From Ktedonobacter racemifer DSM 44963 (lineage in GTDB: Bacteria > Chloroflexota > Ktedonobacteria > Ktedonobacterales > Ktedonobacteraceae), in the NCBI RefSeq assembly GCF_000178855.1, contig NZ_ADVG01000002.1, positions 1,364,001 through 1,428,000 of the forward strand: DNA of 64,000 nt, in the 5' to 3' direction. Positions 16,664 through 25,811 of the stretch are shown here, piece after piece (positions within the stretch are counted from its first letter, which is position 1; each line of letters opens with the position of its first letter). Below the pieces are notes generated by a model. The model did not search any database and was not told where the DNA came from. It saw nothing but the letters and a program-made list of their open reading frames with translations. A program made the position numbers and the translations under genes.

Positions 16664-16714
16664 CCGAAAACCTGGGCGCGAAGCGCTAGTCACGCGAGTG
16701 ATGTTGGGTTTCGG
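16664..16714 (-). promoter_or_regulatory. Possible three-way-junction RNA in the transglycosylase leader
   Basis: In the sense of the mRNA, CCGAAACC pairs with GGTTTTCGG to close a junction that contains two hairpins, TCAC-TCGC-GTGA and GCGC-TTC-GCGC. It ends about 10 bases before the AAGGAG site. It does not match any riboswitch consensus I can recall, including that of c-di-AMP. Confidence 0.4.
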
Positions 16715-16741
16715 AATAAGATCTTACTGTCCCAGAAGCCT

Positions 16742-17051
16742 TAATCTTGTCTTCCGAGAAATAGTTATAACAAATCTGTGATTGTAGTTTTTCTTAGGAA
16801 AGGTATATGGTGACTACTATGTATTTCATCACCGCGTCTTGATACTAAAGATATACGGCTAAATCTCTGCATACTTGAGAAAACCTAGTACCCCCGGGCT
16901 ACCTAACATACTGTATATAACAAGTAATTTGCAATTTATAATGTTTTAAATAACATAAACAGTGGGACCCTACGGGGATATAAACATTTATAACGTTAAA
17001 AGCTGCAATTTTTCTCAAGAATTTGCCCAGTACTTTGGTAGTACTATAGGT
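16742..17051. other. A/T-rich intergenic stretch upstream of the transglycosylase
   Basis: About 300 bases without a reading frame of note. It is markedly A/T-rich between 16890 and 17030 and presumably contains the transglycosylase promoter and the 5' part of its leader. No repeat was recognised. Confidence 0.5.
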
Positions 17052-17106
17052 AATGAGAAGAGGGTGGTCTGGCGGCTTCTAGCCGCCAGACCACCCTCTT
17101 CTCATT
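17052..17106. terminator. Perfect 26-bp palindrome after guaB
   Basis: Arms 17052-17077 and 17081-17106 are perfect with a 3-base loop, 7 bases beyond the guaB stop. Unique arm sequence. Confidence 0.65.
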
Positions 17107-17113
17107 AAAAAAC

Positions 17114-18616
17114 TTAGCGGCCTTTGCTGCCGTAGTTGGGTGCTTCTTTGGTAATCATGACGTCGTGGGGATGGCTCTCACGCAGGCCCGCGCTGGTGAT
17201 ACGCACGAAGCGCGTCTTCTCCTGCATCTCCTGGATCGTCGCCGCGCCTGCATAGCCCATGGACTGGCGCAGACCACCAACCATCTGGTAGACGAAGGGG
17301 CTGAGCATGCCCTTATAGGGGACACGTGCCTCAATGCCTTCGGCGATCACCTGACCCTCCTCGCGGCCCTCCTGGAAGTAGCGATCCTTGCTATAACTGC
17401 GCTGCTTCATAGCGGCCACGGAACCCATGCCACGATAGTCCTTGAAGCGCTCGCCATGCGAGATGATCAGTTCACCTGGGCTCTCGTCCACGCCCGCCAG
17501 TAAGCTACCCATCATAACGGTATCGGCGCCAGCAGCGATGGCTTTAGCGATATCACCAGAGTACTGGATACCGCCATCAGCGATCACAGGCACATTGTAC
17601 TTGCGCGCGATCTGGGCGCAATCAAAGACGGCTGAGACCTGGGGCATACCCACACCAGCGATGACACGCGTAGTACAGATGGAGCCAGGACCGACGCCAA
17701 CCTTGACGGCGTCAACGCCAGCCTCGATCAGGGCCTGTGTGGCTTCGGCGGTAACTACGTTACCGGCAACCACATCTACCTTCTTGCCGAAAAGCTCTTT
17801 AATACGCGCCACGCTCTCGATGACCATGTGCGAATGCGCGTGCGCGGTATCAATCACGATCACGTCTACGCCCTCTTCCACCAGGGCGCCACAGCGCTGC
17901 ACCGAGTCGGCACCCACACCGATGCCCGCGGCCACGCGCAGACGACCAAAGCGGTCTTTGGTGGCATTGGGGAACATAGTCTTCTTCTGGATATCCTTCA
18001 TCGTGATCAGGCCCTTAAGCATATTGTGATCATCGACCACGGGCAGCTTCTCGACCTTGTAGCGATGCAGGATTTCGCGTGCCTGCTCCAGGGTGGTACC
18101 AACGGGAACGGTGATCAGGTTCTCGCGCGTCATCAGCTCAGAGATTGGGCGCCCAACATTGGTTTCAAAGCGCATGTCACGGTTGGTGAGAATACCAACC
18201 AGTTTCCCTTCCTCAGTAATGGGGATACCAGAGATATGGAAATGTGCCATCACATCCAGTGCCTCGCGCAGGGGAGCCTCGGGGGACAGAGTAATGGGGT
18301 CGGTGATCATACCCGACTCTGAACGCTTGACCTTATCGACTTCAGCCGCCTGGCTCTCAATCGAGAGGTTACGGTGAATCACACCAATACCACCCTCACG
18401 GGCCAGGGCGATGGCCAGGCGCGCCTCAGTTACCGTATCCATGGCCGCGCTAACAATAGGAATGTTGATGGTGATATTACGCGAGAAACGCGTCTGCGTC
18501 GAGACTCCGCTAGGGAGAATAGAGGAAGCAGCGGGGATAATGAGAACATCGTCAAAGGTAAGACCTTCTTTGGCGAACTTATCAGCAAACGCACCGGACA
18601 AGTGCTCCGAAGACAT
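17114..18616 (-). CDS. guaB: Inosine-5'-monophosphate dehydrogenase
   Basis: A 500-residue IMPDH that oxidises IMP to XMP with NAD, the committed step to GTP, in the cytoplasm. The catalytic loop GPGSICTTRVIAG carries the active cysteine, GGIQYSGDIAKA and GSLLAGVDESPGE bind the phosphate, and a CBS pair lies between residues about 95 and 215. ATG 18616 has AAGGAGG upstream; the open frame extends a further 29 codons but without a start context. Monocistronic. Confidence 0.95.
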   Translation of the reverse strand: MSSEHLSGAFADKFAKEGLTFDDVLIIPAASSILPSGVSTQTRFSRNITINIPIVSAAMDTVTEARLAIALAREGGIGVIHRNLSIESQAAEVDKVKRSESGMITDPITLSPEAPLREALDVMAHFHISGIPITEEGKLVGILTNRDMRFETNVGRPISELMTRENLITVPVGTTLEQAREILHRYKVEKLPVVDDHNMLKGLITMKDIQKKTMFPNATKDRFGRLRVAAGIGVGADSVQRCGALVEEGVDVIVIDTAHAHSHMVIESVARIKELFGKKVDVVAGNVVTAEATQALIEAGVDAVKVGVGPGSICTTRVIAGVGMPQVSAVFDCAQIARKYNVPVIADGGIQYSGDIAKAIAAGADTVMMGSLLAGVDESPGELIISHGERFKDYRGMGSVAAMKQRSYSKDRYFQEGREEGQVIAEGIEARVPYKGMLSPFVYQMVGGLRQSMGYAGAATIQEMQEKTRFVRITSAGLRESHPHDVMITKEAPNYGSKGR

Positions 18617-18930
18617 AATGGCAATATCCTCCTTAAAAAAAGGCCAGCACACGTCAACAACGCATGCTGGACATGCCTCACACGGAGGCAGTACGCAGAT
18701 CATTTACCCTAAAACAACCTACACATCTCAAGATGTACAGGACAAAGTTCATCGAATATTCCGATTAGTGTAACACTTGAGATTGGGTGACGTCAAATTT
18801 TATCTACCCAATCTTCTCATCACGCCGTAAATATGACGCCTACCGCTCCTCATCCAGGGATATATCTCTCCTAATCGGCACAATCTTGCTATATCTTTGC
18901 TCTTAGATCTCGGCTCGCAAGCTCGCCTCT

Positions 18931-18993
18931 GGGTAGGAGGGATGGGCATGTGGCGCGGGCAATGCCCGCGCCACATGCCCATCCCTCCTACCC
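18931..18993. repeat. Perfect 30-bp palindrome in a divergent gap, with conserved flanks
   Basis: Arms 18931-18960 and 18964-18993 are perfect with a 3-base loop. guaB and the ABC genes are both transcribed away from it. Flanks CTCGGCTCGC..GCTCGCC (left) and GAGCGCCGCAGGC (right) repeat those of the 4955 palindrome. Confidence 0.6.
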
Positions 18994-19105
18994 TTGAGCG
19001 CCGCAGGCACGAAAGTTTACTCTTGTCAGTAAATGAGAACTGCGGTAAGGTATGAGGCAGAACAAACGCAGTATTCTTCCATTTCTATTAACAAGGAGCA
19101 AGAGT

Positions 19106-20086
19106 ATGTCTGCACGAGCGCAGACGACGAGTCAAAAGGTCTCAGGCAGCCCCTCCACTGGGAATGAGGCCATTGTCGTTGAGAATTTTAAGAAACGCTA
19201 TGGCTCTAACGAGGTCATCAAGGACCTGAGTTTTAGCGTCCGCCAGGGCGAGGTCTTTGCCCTGCTGGGACCAAACGGTGCCGGGAAAACCACCACAGTT
19301 GAGACCTTAGAAGGCTATCGCAAGGCCGATGCAGGCACGATTCGCGTCCTGGGCCTCGATCCCATACATGAAGCCCAGGTACTGAAGCCACGCCTCGGCG
19401 TAATGCTCCAGCAGGATGGGCTATATCCAGCTCTGACGGCCCGCGAGGTCCTTGAGCTATTTGCGGGCTACTTTGCGCAACCACGCAATGTTACCGACCT
19501 GCTCGAACTGGTGGGACTGGCAAACGCGCAGAAGACACGCTGCCGCCGTCTCTCGGGAGGTCAGAAGCGCCGCCTGGCCCTGGCCCTGGCCCTGGTCGGC
19601 AATCCCGAGCTTATCTTTATGGACGAGCCTACGGCTGGCATGGACCCCCAGGCCCGCCTGGCAACCTGGGGGATCATTCGCGACCTCAAAGCCAGCGGCG
19701 TTACTATCCTGCTGACAACTCACTATATGGATGAGGCTGAGCGCCTGGCCGACCGCATCGCCATCATCGATCACGGTGAGCTGATCAAGCTGGATACGCC
19801 TGCCAACATTACGGGCGTTCAGAACGCCAATGTGGTGCGCTTCGTAGCCCCGGCCGGGCTGGATTGCGCGCGCCTGGCCTCTCTGCCCTCGGCAAGCAAG
19901 GCACAGGAGATCCGCCCTGGCAGCTATCTCCTGGAGACAAAAGAGGGCCAGGAGGTACCACAACTAATCGTCGAGCTGACAACCTGGCTCCGCGACCAGC
20001 ATATCACCCTCTCCGAACTGCGCACGGGTCATGGCTCACTAGAAGACCTGTTCCTGCGCCTCACCGGATCGGAGGTTCGAGACTAA
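19106..20086 (+). CDS. ABC transporter ATP-binding protein (ABC-2 exporter type)
   Basis: A 326-residue ATPase of the CcmA/DrrA type. Walker A is GPNGAGKTT (55-63), the Q-loop is MLQQDGLYP, the signature is LSGGQKRR and Walker B is LIFMDEPTAGMDP, followed by an H-loop histidine in TTHYMDEA. ATG 19106 follows AAGGAG. It forms an operon with the permease that starts 2 bases after its stop. The exported substrate is unknown; relatives export drugs, polysaccharides or lipids. Confidence 0.9.
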   Translation: MSARAQTTSQKVSGSPSTGNEAIVVENFKKRYGSNEVIKDLSFSVRQGEVFALLGPNGAGKTTTVETLEGYRKADAGTIRVLGLDPIHEAQVLKPRLGVMLQQDGLYPALTAREVLELFAGYFAQPRNVTDLLELVGLANAQKTRCRRLSGGQKRRLALALALVGNPELIFMDEPTAGMDPQARLATWGIIRDLKASGVTILLTTHYMDEAERLADRIAIIDHGELIKLDTPANITGVQNANVVRFVAPAGLDCARLASLPSASKAQEIRPGSYLLETKEGQEVPQLIVELTTWLRDQHITLSELRTGHGSLEDLFLRLTGSEVRD

Positions 20087-20088
20087 TC

Positions 20089-20880
20089 ATGGCAGTGCAA
20101 ACACAGAAACAGATAAACCCTTCCGCCGGAGGCAGCAATCGCCCGGCCTCATCCCTGCGCCAGGTGCTTCAACAGACCAAATACGAACTGCTCCTGACCT
20201 CGCGTCGTGGCGAGAATGTCCTGGTCACGCTGATTATCCCGGTCATGCTCCTGATCTTCTTCGCCTCGCTCAACATTGTACCAGGCGTCAAGGGGAGCGC
20301 GGTCAATTTCCTGCTGCCAGGCGTGCTGGCGGTGGCGATTATCGCGGCTGGCATGGTCAATCTGGGCATCGCAACGGCTTATGAGCGCTATTATGGCGTG
20401 CTCAAGCGCCTGGGCAGCTCGCCCCTCTCGCGCGGGGGACTCATCGTGGCCAAGGTCATCTCCATTCTCGCGCTAGAGCTTGTACAGGTGATCCTGCTGG
20501 TGGGGGTCGCGGTCCTGCTCTACGGCTGGCATCCTCTGGGTTCGCTCCCCCTGGCCCTGCTCTTCATTATCCTGGGAACCATCACCTTCTCGGCCCTGGG
20601 CCTGGCGATGGCGGGCGCTCTACGCGCGGAGCTGACCCTGGCGGGGGCGAATGGCCTCTTCCTGCTCTTCCTGCTCATCGGCGGCGGCATCCTGCCCCTG
20701 GACCACCTACCCGCGCCTATCGCAGCGGTCTCACGCTTCCTGCCCTCGACGGCCCTCACCCAGGCCCTCCAGAGCACCCTGACCGATTCCAACGCCTTCC
20801 CAGGCTTCCAGCTCCTCATCCTGGCCATCTGGGCGGTCGTCATTCTCCTGGTCGCCATACGCACATTCAAATGGGAATAG
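20089..20880 (+). CDS. ABC-2 type permease
   Basis: A 263-residue membrane protein with about six helices and the ABC-2 fold (YERYYGVLKRLGSSPLSRGGLI between helices 2 and 3). Its GGAGG ribosome site lies inside the end of the ATPase gene, so the pair is translationally linked. The frame continues upstream through the ATPase gene, but ATG 20089 is the start that matches family length. Confidence 0.88.
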   Translation: MAVQTQKQINPSAGGSNRPASSLRQVLQQTKYELLLTSRRGENVLVTLIIPVMLLIFFASLNIVPGVKGSAVNFLLPGVLAVAIIAAGMVNLGIATAYERYYGVLKRLGSSPLSRGGLIVAKVISILALELVQVILLVGVAVLLYGWHPLGSLPLALLFIILGTITFSALGLAMAGALRAELTLAGANGLFLLFLLIGGGILPLDHLPAPIAAVSRFLPSTALTQALQSTLTDSNAFPGFQLLILAIWAVVILLVAIRTFKWE

Positions 20881-20884
20881 TAGA

Positions 20885-20938
20885 TGTGTAGAAAAAATGG
20901 CGTCCCGACTAAGGCCGGGACGCCATTTTTTCTACACA
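20885..20938. terminator. Perfect 23-bp palindrome between convergent genes
   Basis: Arms 20885-20907 and 20916-20938 are perfect with internal A6/T6 runs. It is placed between the ABC permease and the 20953 gene. Confidence 0.7.
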
Positions 20939-20952
20939 CATCCATTGCCTGA

Positions 20953-21465
20953 TCATATGCTAGCCTCTTTCCAGACCCATTTCTGGGGACAGGTATAGTC
21001 CACAATTGCCAGGCGGCCATGCAGAAATGATGCGACAATAAACTGGGGAATCTGAGCACGCCGTAGATGGTTCGACTGGTCCGGCAACAGCACAAAGATG
21101 CCATCCTCTTCATGCACACGCGTCAGCGAGAGGTGATAGGTATTCACCTGGGGCAACACCACATCAACATTCATGTTAATGGTTTGCGTCTGGGAATTGT
21201 ACGCCAGCATACGGGGAATAATAGTATCCTGCGTCTTGCGGAAGGGATCGGCGAAGGTATAGTCGGTCTTGAAGGGGATAGAAGCATCGGCGTAAGGAAA
21301 GGCATAGGCCTGTGCGCACATATCATACTTATACAGGCTTTTGGCCGCTCTGGCGAGGGTGGGTGACGGCCCAGACGAGGTATGCAGCGTAGCGAATTGC
21401 CATCCCCAGAAAGCGAGAGGAAGCATCAGCGCCAGAGCAAGCGCCAGCAACAACCAGCGTTTCAT
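20953..21465 (-). CDS. Membrane-anchored or secreted protein of unknown function
   Basis: 170 residues. An N-terminal hydrophobic helix (about 3-22) is a signal or anchor, and the rest is a soluble extracytoplasmic domain. I do not recognise the family. Two cysteines (MCAQAY and VDYTCPQ) could pair outside the cell. ATG 21465 is chosen because GGGGGA lies 8 bases upstream; ATG 21471 is also possible. It lies about 120 bases from the VKOR gene on the same strand. Confidence 0.6.
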   Translation of the reverse strand: MKRWLLLALALALMLPLAFWGWQFATLHTSSGPSPTLARAAKSLYKYDMCAQAYAFPYADASIPFKTDYTFADPFRKTQDTIIPRMLAYNSQTQTINMNVDVVLPQVNTYHLSLTRVHEEDGIFVLLPDQSNHLRRAQIPQFIVASFLHGRLAIVDYTCPQKWVWKEASI

Positions 21466-21588
21466 GGTCATTTCCCCCTTGAAGCAAGGGCCAGGCAAGG
21501 CAGCAAGCCCTTACACAGTCCATACACGTTACGAGTCCAGCACATAGCCATGACACGTGCCAGGAACGCCAGCCGTCACACACTATAC

Positions 21589-22098
21589 CTAGCGGCGGGA
21601 AGCAGCTTTTGAGGGAAGCACTTCCTCGTCCTCTTCATCATCATATGCATTGCCCTCGCCGTTGTAGAGGGAGACGACGGTAATTAGCAGCATGACCAGG
21701 ATGATAACATGCAGCGAGGTACACCAAGCGCAGATGGTATGCAAACGCACCAGCTCGACATACACCAGGTACAGGACGGTCAGCAGACCCACACAGCACC
21801 AGGCGAACTCAGCGAGGCGCACGAGGCGCAGGGCGGGGCGGGCCAGCCAGGCCACAGCGGCCAGAGCACCACTCACCAGGAACCAGAGCAGACCCGGAAC
21901 CGAGATCGGAATGGAGGTCCCAGGCACAACGGAATACATGCTAGAGAGCACACGCTCACAATTCACCAGCCCACTCGTCGTACAGACCAGGGCGCCGCTA
22001 TTATAATGCACATAGGTCAGGTAAATAGAGACGCCAATACCAATGACCGAAAGCACAAGCAAAATAATCTGAGCCACGGAACGTCGCGCGAATGTCAT
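21589..22098 (-). CDS. Vitamin K epoxide reductase (VKOR) family protein
   Basis: A 169-residue membrane protein with four helices. The TTSGLVNCERV loop with its cysteine pair and the CAWC active site in the last helix region match bacterial VKOR homologues, which reoxidise thiol oxidases with quinone and thereby drive extracytoplasmic disulfide formation. There is no fused thioredoxin domain. The CPYC protein at 3.8-4.8 kb is a possible partner (inference). It ends in an acidic tail. Confidence 0.85.
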   Translation of the reverse strand: MTFARRSVAQIILLVLSVIGIGVSIYLTYVHYNSGALVCTTSGLVNCERVLSSMYSVVPGTSIPISVPGLLWFLVSGALAAVAWLARPALRLVRLAEFAWCCVGLLTVLYLVYVELVRLHTICAWCTSLHVIILVMLLITVVSLYNGEGNAYDDEEDEEVLPSKAASRR

Positions 22099-22186
22099 GC
22101 CAAACCTCTTCCCAAATTAAGCTGAAGCACCAATCTTACACATCCTCATTATGCACTATCGGCACAATCGACACAATTAAAAAATT

Positions 22187-22247
22187 TGGTAGATGGTGTG
22201 GAGCCCCTGGCAGCCACAGGCGACCAGGGGCTCCACACCATCTACCA
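22187..22247. terminator. Perfect 24-bp palindrome after the CopC-CopD gene
   Basis: Arms 22187-22210 and 22224-22247 are perfect with a 13-base loop. The right arm ends 3 bases before the CopC-CopD stop codon. Confidence 0.65.
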
Positions 22248-22250
22248 GAC

Positions 22251-24134
22251 CTATACATGCACGACAATCTTGAACGAAGTGCGCACATCATCCATACCGG
22301 GGCGCCTGACCAGGATCGCGATCTGCCAGTCGCCACCCATGCTCAAGATGCTATCGGTCGAGCTATACAGGCCGGGCTTTCCCGCCACGGGTTGGAGTAC
22401 TAATTCCTGCACCCCCATCTCCATATCCAGCATGGTGAAGCGCAGCAGAACCGCATTCGTCTTGGTCACAGGCTTACCATTGGCATCGGTCATGGACAGC
22501 TCAAAGGCATTACTGCCGATGGTCCCGGGAGTGACCGCCAGGCGATAGCTCAGGTCGCCCACCTGTCCCTGCTGGAGCAACGCGTTGCCGGTCCGCGTGC
22601 TGGCCTGGGTAGGTGGACTCAAGCTCGTCAGGCCGCCCACCACAAGCAGCAACAGCACCCCTATGCCTACCTCTATCAAGATCGAACGTCTGAAGGTTCT
22701 CTGCAAGCTCCCTGCCGCGAAGGAGGCCGCCCCTGTCTCCTTAGAGGGATCGGCGGCGTAGCGGCGCATACGCGGGCTGACTCTGCGTAAGGCAAAGGCG
22801 CCCAGCCCAATCAGGATCACAAAAAGCCCGACCTTGATCTCCAGGGCGATCCCATATGGGCTGGTCAGCAACTGCCACCAGGCTGGCGCGCTGAGCCAGC
22901 CATCGCCAGAGACATGGCTCCCCGCCTCCAGAATACCCGTTACCGAGAGACAGATTACGCTGGCGAGCGCGACCCGCGAGAAATGGGGAATCAGGGCCGC
23001 GAAGAAACGCGTGCGATCACCGGTTCCGGGGAGCAGGATATGCAGTGTTGCAGGCAGGATCAGCACAAAGGCTAAGAGTCCTCCGATCCAGAAGCCGGTC
23101 GCGGAGAGGTGCAGGACATCGAACATGATCCAGAGACCCGGATCATGGTTCGCCGCCGCGTGCGAGTCAAGGGAGGTCGTGGTCATCACACCAATTCCCA
23201 GCAGGAAGAGATAGACCGGGAGGAGATAGCTGATGCCGCCTTCATGCACACCATAGCGCCAGAAGAGCCACAGGACCACGCCCAACGCGATAAGCCCCAG
23301 GCGCGGAAGCCAGATACTGCCAAAGTGACTCTCAAAGAGTAGGCTGCGCACCGTGCCATTACCGAATGCCTGCCAGATACTACTATCACTCGCCACGCTC
23401 GCCTGGTAGAAGGTGAAGGCAACCCAGCCAACGAGCAAGAGCGCCAGGCTCCCTACCACAATGGCCTGGATAGCGCGCTCACTCCGAACACGCAGCAATT
23501 CGCGATCCGATTTGATAAGGGGATCGGCGGCCAGGCGTACCTGCGCGGGACGAAGCACAAGCAAGAGAAAAGTCAGGGCGCCCACCAGGCCCGCCATCCC
23601 CAGATAGTTCAGCCAGCGAATAGCGACGCTCCAGACATTGAAATTATCGCCGGAGGTTTGAAGCTGCTGCAAGAGCGCGTTATCGGGCGGCGGCTGAGGC
23701 ATATTGCCCACGACAAAGCTAAAGCTGCCCACCACGGCATGACCATCGTCACGCGACACATTGCGAAAGACGACCGTGTAGCCACCGTCGGGCAACTGCG
23801 AGCGCAGCGAAACCATCAGGCCAGAGTCGTCGGTGGGGATCATATGGCTATCGCCTGCATCGACCCGCTGGCGCGCCTTGTTATACACCTCAAGCTTGCT
23901 AAAGGCAGGCTCAATGCGCTCGGTAAACCAGACCTTGACCTGCGCTGGCGGCTGACCAGAAGGCAGGGTTGCGTTCGCCGCGGGATCGCTATGATCATAC
24001 TGGGCATGCGCCAGGGCGGGCAGCGGATGGAGAAGAAAGATCAATAGGCAGAACAGCAGCGCGCACACACCCTTGCGCCACAGCGTCCATCTATAGTGTT
24101 TACTCGCAGATGTTAAAACAGACATATTTGCCAC
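22251..24134 (-). CDS. CopC-CopD fusion, copper resistance/uptake protein
   Basis: 627 residues in four parts. A signal helix ends near ALA-H. A CopC domain follows (AHAQYDHSDPAAN at the mature start and DGHAVVGSFSF), which binds copper through its N-terminal histidine. Then comes a CopD membrane domain of about eight helices (about 165-475), and after one more helix a C-terminal extracytoplasmic beta domain resembling YtkA/FixH (LRFTMLDMEMG). The start is GTG 24134, with AGGAG 7 bases upstream. It probably moves or buffers copper at the membrane. The next gene upstream encodes a related secreted protein. Confidence 0.85.
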   Translation of the reverse strand: MANMSVLTSASKHYRWTLWRKGVCALLFCLLIFLLHPLPALAHAQYDHSDPAANATLPSGQPPAQVKVWFTERIEPAFSKLEVYNKARQRVDAGDSHMIPTDDSGLMVSLRSQLPDGGYTVVFRNVSRDDGHAVVGSFSFVVGNMPQPPPDNALLQQLQTSGDNFNVWSVAIRWLNYLGMAGLVGALTFLLLVLRPAQVRLAADPLIKSDRELLRVRSERAIQAIVVGSLALLLVGWVAFTFYQASVASDSSIWQAFGNGTVRSLLFESHFGSIWLPRLGLIALGVVLWLFWRYGVHEGGISYLLPVYLFLLGIGVMTTTSLDSHAAANHDPGLWIMFDVLHLSATGFWIGGLLAFVLILPATLHILLPGTGDRTRFFAALIPHFSRVALASVICLSVTGILEAGSHVSGDGWLSAPAWWQLLTSPYGIALEIKVGLFVILIGLGAFALRRVSPRMRRYAADPSKETGAASFAAGSLQRTFRRSILIEVGIGVLLLLVVGGLTSLSPPTQASTRTGNALLQQGQVGDLSYRLAVTPGTIGSNAFELSMTDANGKPVTKTNAVLLRFTMLDMEMGVQELVLQPVAGKPGLYSSTDSILSMGGDWQIAILVRRPGMDDVRTSFKIVVHV

Positions 24135-24294
24135 TTCTTCACTCCTGGGTCAGATAGAATGCCCTCATAAACAGAACGTATCCCTCAAAGAAACAGAGAC
24201 ACAGGGTAGATCACAGAATCTACCCTGTATCGGCATTAGGAGAGGATACCCCGAAGAAATTTGTCTGGCCCCAGGCGCTCATTCAAGCTAGCTT

Positions 24295-24990
24295 CTAGCC
24301 ACGCAGGCTCTCGGCAGGCTCTTGTGTCGCCTGCACAACGCGAGATTTACGCGTAAAGGCAAACGCCGCCAACGCCATCCCAACGACGCCAACCACGATA
24401 CCAGCAATGCCAAGTGTGGAAGCCACCTGCGCACTGTTCTGCGCATCCTTGACCTGCTGTGCCAGCGCACTCGTATCAGCGGCGCTCGTACTCACATTCT
24501 TCGTGGTCGCAGGATAGGCTGTGATCTGCCCCACCTCGCTAAAGCCGTTGGGGCTACTGGTAAATTTCTCGTCGATCTGCTGCCCATTCAGTGTACCATA
24601 GATGTGGAAGGTATAGGCACCTGCGGTCGTGGGCAGAAAGTAGCCCGCATATTTGCCCGGATTAGCCCAGCGTGGCTCGACTGTCAGAGGCAGAGGCTGC
24701 GCGCCGCCCTGGATGGCCTCTGCCTTCAAGGTCTGCTCGGCATTCTCGACCGGGTTAGACACCACCTTCTGCCCATCCGTCACGGTATAGGTACAGGCAT
24801 CGCCATTACAAATAGTCAGGTCCAGCCCATTTTTTATATTCGCGTAGGCCGGCTCATCCAGAAAACCAACCACGAAGGTATACTTCCCAACATGACGCTT
24901 CTCATGCGCCAGCGCCGACTGCGTCGTCAACAACAAGGCGCATAGCGCCACCAGGCAACCAAGAACACCCACATACAACTTCTTCTTCAT
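24295..24990 (-). CDS. Secreted membrane-tethered protein, copper-system neighbour
   Basis: 231 residues. It has a signal peptide (cut near ALA-H), a beta-rich domain that begins HEKRHVGKYTFVVG, and a single C-terminal helix (about 195-217) ending in basic residues. The His-rich mature N-terminus and position directly upstream of CopC-CopD suggest a metal-handling role, for instance copper binding. I do not recognise a named family. ATG 24990 has GGGAG upstream. Confidence 0.6.
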   Translation of the reverse strand: MKKKLYVGVLGCLVALCALLLTTQSALAHEKRHVGKYTFVVGFLDEPAYANIKNGLDLTICNGDACTYTVTDGQKVVSNPVENAEQTLKAEAIQGGAQPLPLTVEPRWANPGKYAGYFLPTTAGAYTFHIYGTLNGQQIDEKFTSSPNGFSEVGQITAYPATTKNVSTSAADTSALAQQVKDAQNSAQVASTLGIAGIVVGVVGMALAAFAFTRKSRVVQATQEPAESLRG

Positions 24991-25180
24991 CAGAAACTCC
25001 CTATCTATGAGACTGGTGCCATCGAAGGGTAAAAAAAGCCACAGCATTACCACTGGCGGCACCACAAAATATTACCAGGCATACAAGCCCTTAGAATATG
25101 TACATATCTATCATAGGGCAATTTCTGCAAAGTGTCATTGGGAGTTCTACCTATCTTTTCCCCCATCTTTCCTGTAAGGG

Positions 25181-25216
25181 AATTTGTAGGACCATGTAAG
25201 CATGGCCCTACAAATT
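25181..25216. terminator. Hairpin terminator with one mismatch
   Basis: Arms 25181-25196 and 25201-25216 pair with a single A-C mismatch. Because the stem ends in A/T-rich sequence it fits a terminator for the 25221 gene on the minus strand. Confidence 0.65.
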
Positions 25217-25220
25217 TTTG

Positions 25221-25610
25221 TTAGCAATCGCGCAGTTCGGGGGACTGGTTGAGGAGCTGACTACGAGGAGAAATAAATTCCTCATAAGTCTTGCCTAGCT
25301 GGTCCTGGCGGAAGAGCGCTACGCGATGGCAGTTCTGGAAAGCCAGTTTTACGCCAAAGTGGGCTTCAAGGGCGTTGCGCATCGCGTCGCTTGAGAGCAC
25401 GCGCAGGAGCTGCCCACGCTCATACTCGCTGGGAGGCGGAACCTGGTTATCCACAAACGTGTCATCCCCCTGGCACAGACGAAGAGCCAGGCCTTCAATG
25501 AGATTCCACGCGTAGGGCAGGGAGTCACGGATACATTGCAAGAAATCACTCGTGCGTACCTCACCCTGTTGAGCCTGCTCAAGCAGCGCTGGAGAAACGT
25601 CTAATGACAT
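25221..25610 (-). CDS. SCO5389-like small protein
   Basis: 129 residues. The MSLDVSPALLEQAQQGEV start and the segments SLPYAWNLIEGL, PPSEYERGQLLR and FGVKLAFQNCHRVALF resemble the conserved actinobacterial SCO5389 family, whose function is unknown. It is soluble with no signal. ATG 25610 has AAAGGAG 8 bases upstream, and the upstream open frame is not needed. It lies next to the CooC-like ATPase. Confidence 0.65.
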   Translation of the reverse strand: MSLDVSPALLEQAQQGEVRTSDFLQCIRDSLPYAWNLIEGLALRLCQGDDTFVDNQVPPPSEYERGQLLRVLSSDAMRNALEAHFGVKLAFQNCHRVALFRQDQLGKTYEEFISPRSQLLNQSPELRDC

Positions 25611-25811
25611 CGAGGGTACTCCTTTCATTGAGGCGAATTCGTCGCCATCGGTACTCAGGGATGTTTTGCCGCTACATGTTGACGGTATACCGGATAATCC
25701 CATGATCGAAGACAGGCATCAGCATACTCGCCTTCCACAACAGCCATTTATGTATTCTGGCGGCACAGAACGATGCACCGCGCAGGAATACAACACATTT
25801 GCAGGCCCCTA

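Noticed and set aside
16642..16760. c-di-AMP (yd​aO-type) riboswitch before the transglycosylase
   Set aside because: The gene type fits, but the conserved GGGGGA(A)CC and GGGTGAATC blocks are not present. Kept only as an unnamed structured leader.
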